DNA of 5,555 nt. It comes from Pseudonocardia sp. (GTDB lineage: Bacteria > Actinomycetota > Actinomycetes > Mycobacteriales > Pseudonocardiaceae). Below, piece after piece: positions 4,959-5,555 of the stretch. The stretch spans positions 1 to 5,555 of the forward strand of contig JAKDLE010000229.1 in the NCBI GenBank assembly GCA_030453005.1, written 5' to 3'. The notes below the pieces were generated by a model, which saw only the letters and a list, made by a program, of their open reading frames with translations, had not been told where the DNA came from and did no database searches. Position 1 is the first letter of the stretch. The number at the start of each line of letters is the position of its first letter. The translations under genes were made by a program, and so were the position numbers.

Positions 4959-5162
4959 TCACGGCACCGGGAGCACGGACACGACGGTGATACCCAGCGC
5001 CTGGAACTGGGCGATGATGCCGTGCAGGTGCGACTCGTCCAGCACGTCGCCGTCGAGGAGGGTCTGCAGCGGAGCCTCGGTGATCCGCATGTCGAGGAAC
5101 GCCGCCCGCTCCTCGGCGGTCAGCCGACCGTCCACCCGGAACTCGTACCGCCTGGTCGTCAT
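4959..5162 (-). CDS. Small conserved actinobacterial protein of unknown function, 67 aa
   Basis: The complete ORF reads MTTRRYEFRVDGRL (1-14), then TAEERAAFLDMRITEAP, LLDGDVLDESHLHGIIAQFQ (about 36-55) and ends in GITVVSVLPVP. The combination Y-E-F-R-V-D-G-R-L near the start and D-E-S-H-L-H-G-I followed by A-Q-F-Q-A-L-G is a pattern I recall from short hypothetical proteins widespread in actinobacteria. The predicted fold is a compact alpha/beta unit with strands at both ends. There is no signal peptide or membrane helix, so it is cytoplasmic. A GAGG lies 4 nt before the ATG at 5162-5160, supporting this start. It is convergent with the lipoprotein and divergent from the MFS gene across a 153-nt gap. 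Function unknown. Confidence 0.87.
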   Translation of the reverse strand: MTTRRYEFRVDGRLTAEERAAFLDMRITEAPLQTLLDGDVLDESHLHGIIAQFQALGITVVSVLPVP

Positions 5163-5238
5163 CCGGCCTCGTCTCGTGTGGGCTCGCCCGGTCCGATGAC
5201 CCCGAACCTCGCGACGGCCACAGTGCGCGCATCGGACA

Positions 5239-5262
5239 ACCCGGGCACCGCCCGACCCGGGT
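5239..5262. promoter_or_regulatory. Dyad in the divergent intergenic region before the MFS gene
   Basis: ACCCGGG (5239-5245) and CCCGGGT (5256-5262) form a 7-bp inverted repeat around 10 nt, in the 153-nt gap between the divergent 67-aa and MFS genes. Each arm is itself a CCCGGG palindrome. It could be an operator for either promoter; no confident -35/-10 was found. GC-rich dyads arise easily by chance here. Confidence 0.3.
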
Positions 5263-5304
5263 GAACGTGGCTCCCGACCGGGGCAATGGCCTACGGTCTG
5301 TCCC

Positions 5305-5309
5305 GGAGG
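5305..5309 (+). promoter_or_regulatory. Ribosome binding site for the MFS gene
   Basis: GGAGG lies 6 nt before the ATG at 5316 and fixes the start of the transporter, ahead of the later in-frame Met29. Confidence 0.65.
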
Positions 5310-5315
5310 TCGAGC

Positions 5316-5555
5316 ATGCGGAAGCCCGTGCGAGCCCCCGGGAACCTCGACGACGCGTCGGGGCGGGCCGATGCGCCGGCTCCGGGCCGACGCGGTCGGA
5401 TGGTGTTCGGGATGGCCTTCGCGCTGATGGTCCTGGACTTCGCGGACCGGCAGCTCGTCGTCGCCGTGTTCCCCGACCTCCGAGCCGAGTGGGGGCTGTC
5501 GGACACCCAGCTCGGCGCCCTCGTCTCCGTCGGCTCGGTCGCGGTCGCGGTGGGG
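5316..5555 (+). CDS. MFS transporter, N-terminal 80 residues, 3' end outside the window
   Basis: The ATG at 5316 opens a frame that runs to the window edge. A polar, Arg-rich N-tail of about 28 residues precedes helix 1 (about 29-43), which runs into LDFADRQLVVAVFPDLRAEW (40-59) and GLSDTQLGALVSVGSVAVAV (60-79). The D-x-x-D-R-Q-L step after helix 1, then P-D-L-x-x-E-W-G-L-S-D-T-Q-L-G-x-L leading into helix 2, is the typical start of major facilitator transporters of the spinster/anion-symporter-like groups. The substrate cannot be told from this part. The conserved loop 2-3 motif and the remaining helices lie outside the window. It is divergent from the 67-aa gene and has its own good ribosome binding site. 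Confidence 0.87.
   Translation, partial: MRKPVRAPGNLDDASGRADAPAPGRRGRMVFGMAFALMVLDFADRQLVVAVFPDLRAEWGLSDTQLGALVSVGSVAVAVG

Noticed and set aside
4819..5286. 155-codon minus-strand frame overlapping the 67-aa gene
   Set aside because: The 67-aa frame has the conserved motifs and a ribosome site; the longer one is Arg/Pro-rich in a different frame.
5292..5297. TACGGT as a -10 box for the MFS gene
   Set aside because: No acceptable -35 lies 16-18 nt upstream, and it would leave almost no leader before the ribosome site.

Overview
The window is very GC-rich, with strong G/C bias at third codon positions, GTG as well as ATG starts, and gene families typical of high-GC Gram-positives (DUF3040, actinobacterial-type YihY/BrkB, SpoIIAA-like STAS, YegS-type lipid kinase). 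This points to an actinomycete. A Pseudonocardia-like or related soil genus is my guess, but no marker gene here settles it.

Layout. Positions 1-648 hold a minus-strand pair: a DUF3040 two-helix membrane protein followed 10 nt later by the N-terminus of a YihY/BrkB membrane protein that leaves the window. Positions 808-1322 hold a broken diacylglycerol/lipid-kinase gene (plus strand) with two frameshifts and no recognisable N- or C-terminal part. Next come an intact SpoIIAA-like STAS protein (1479-1850) and an intact PLP-dependent glutamate decarboxylase (2054-3472), the best-recognised gene here. Eleven nt after the decarboxylase is a six-helix YrhK-like membrane protein (3484-4082) whose reading frame is interrupted by two +1 shifts. 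A GC-rich gap with a 16-bp tandem repeat and a perfect 8-bp hairpin separates it from a small lipoprotein (4338-4835). A small conserved 67-aa protein lies convergently on the minus strand (4959-5162). A divergent plus-strand MFS transporter (5316 to the window end) closes the window.

How the genes fit together. This looks like an ordinary chromosomal region carrying stress and envelope functions. The decarboxylase consumes a cytoplasmic proton when it turns glutamate into GABA, and the downstream membrane protein is probably co-transcribed with it. No GadC-type antiporter is visible. Two of the genes that should be complete inside the window are frame-broken, always by steps that move the reading frame from 1 to 2 to 3 at short G/C runs or a GT repeat. 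This is either gene decay or uncorrected sequencing indels, and telling these apart is the most useful check. I found no CRISPR array, tRNA, rRNA, insertion sequence or phage gene, and nothing that supports a new defence or biosynthetic system.
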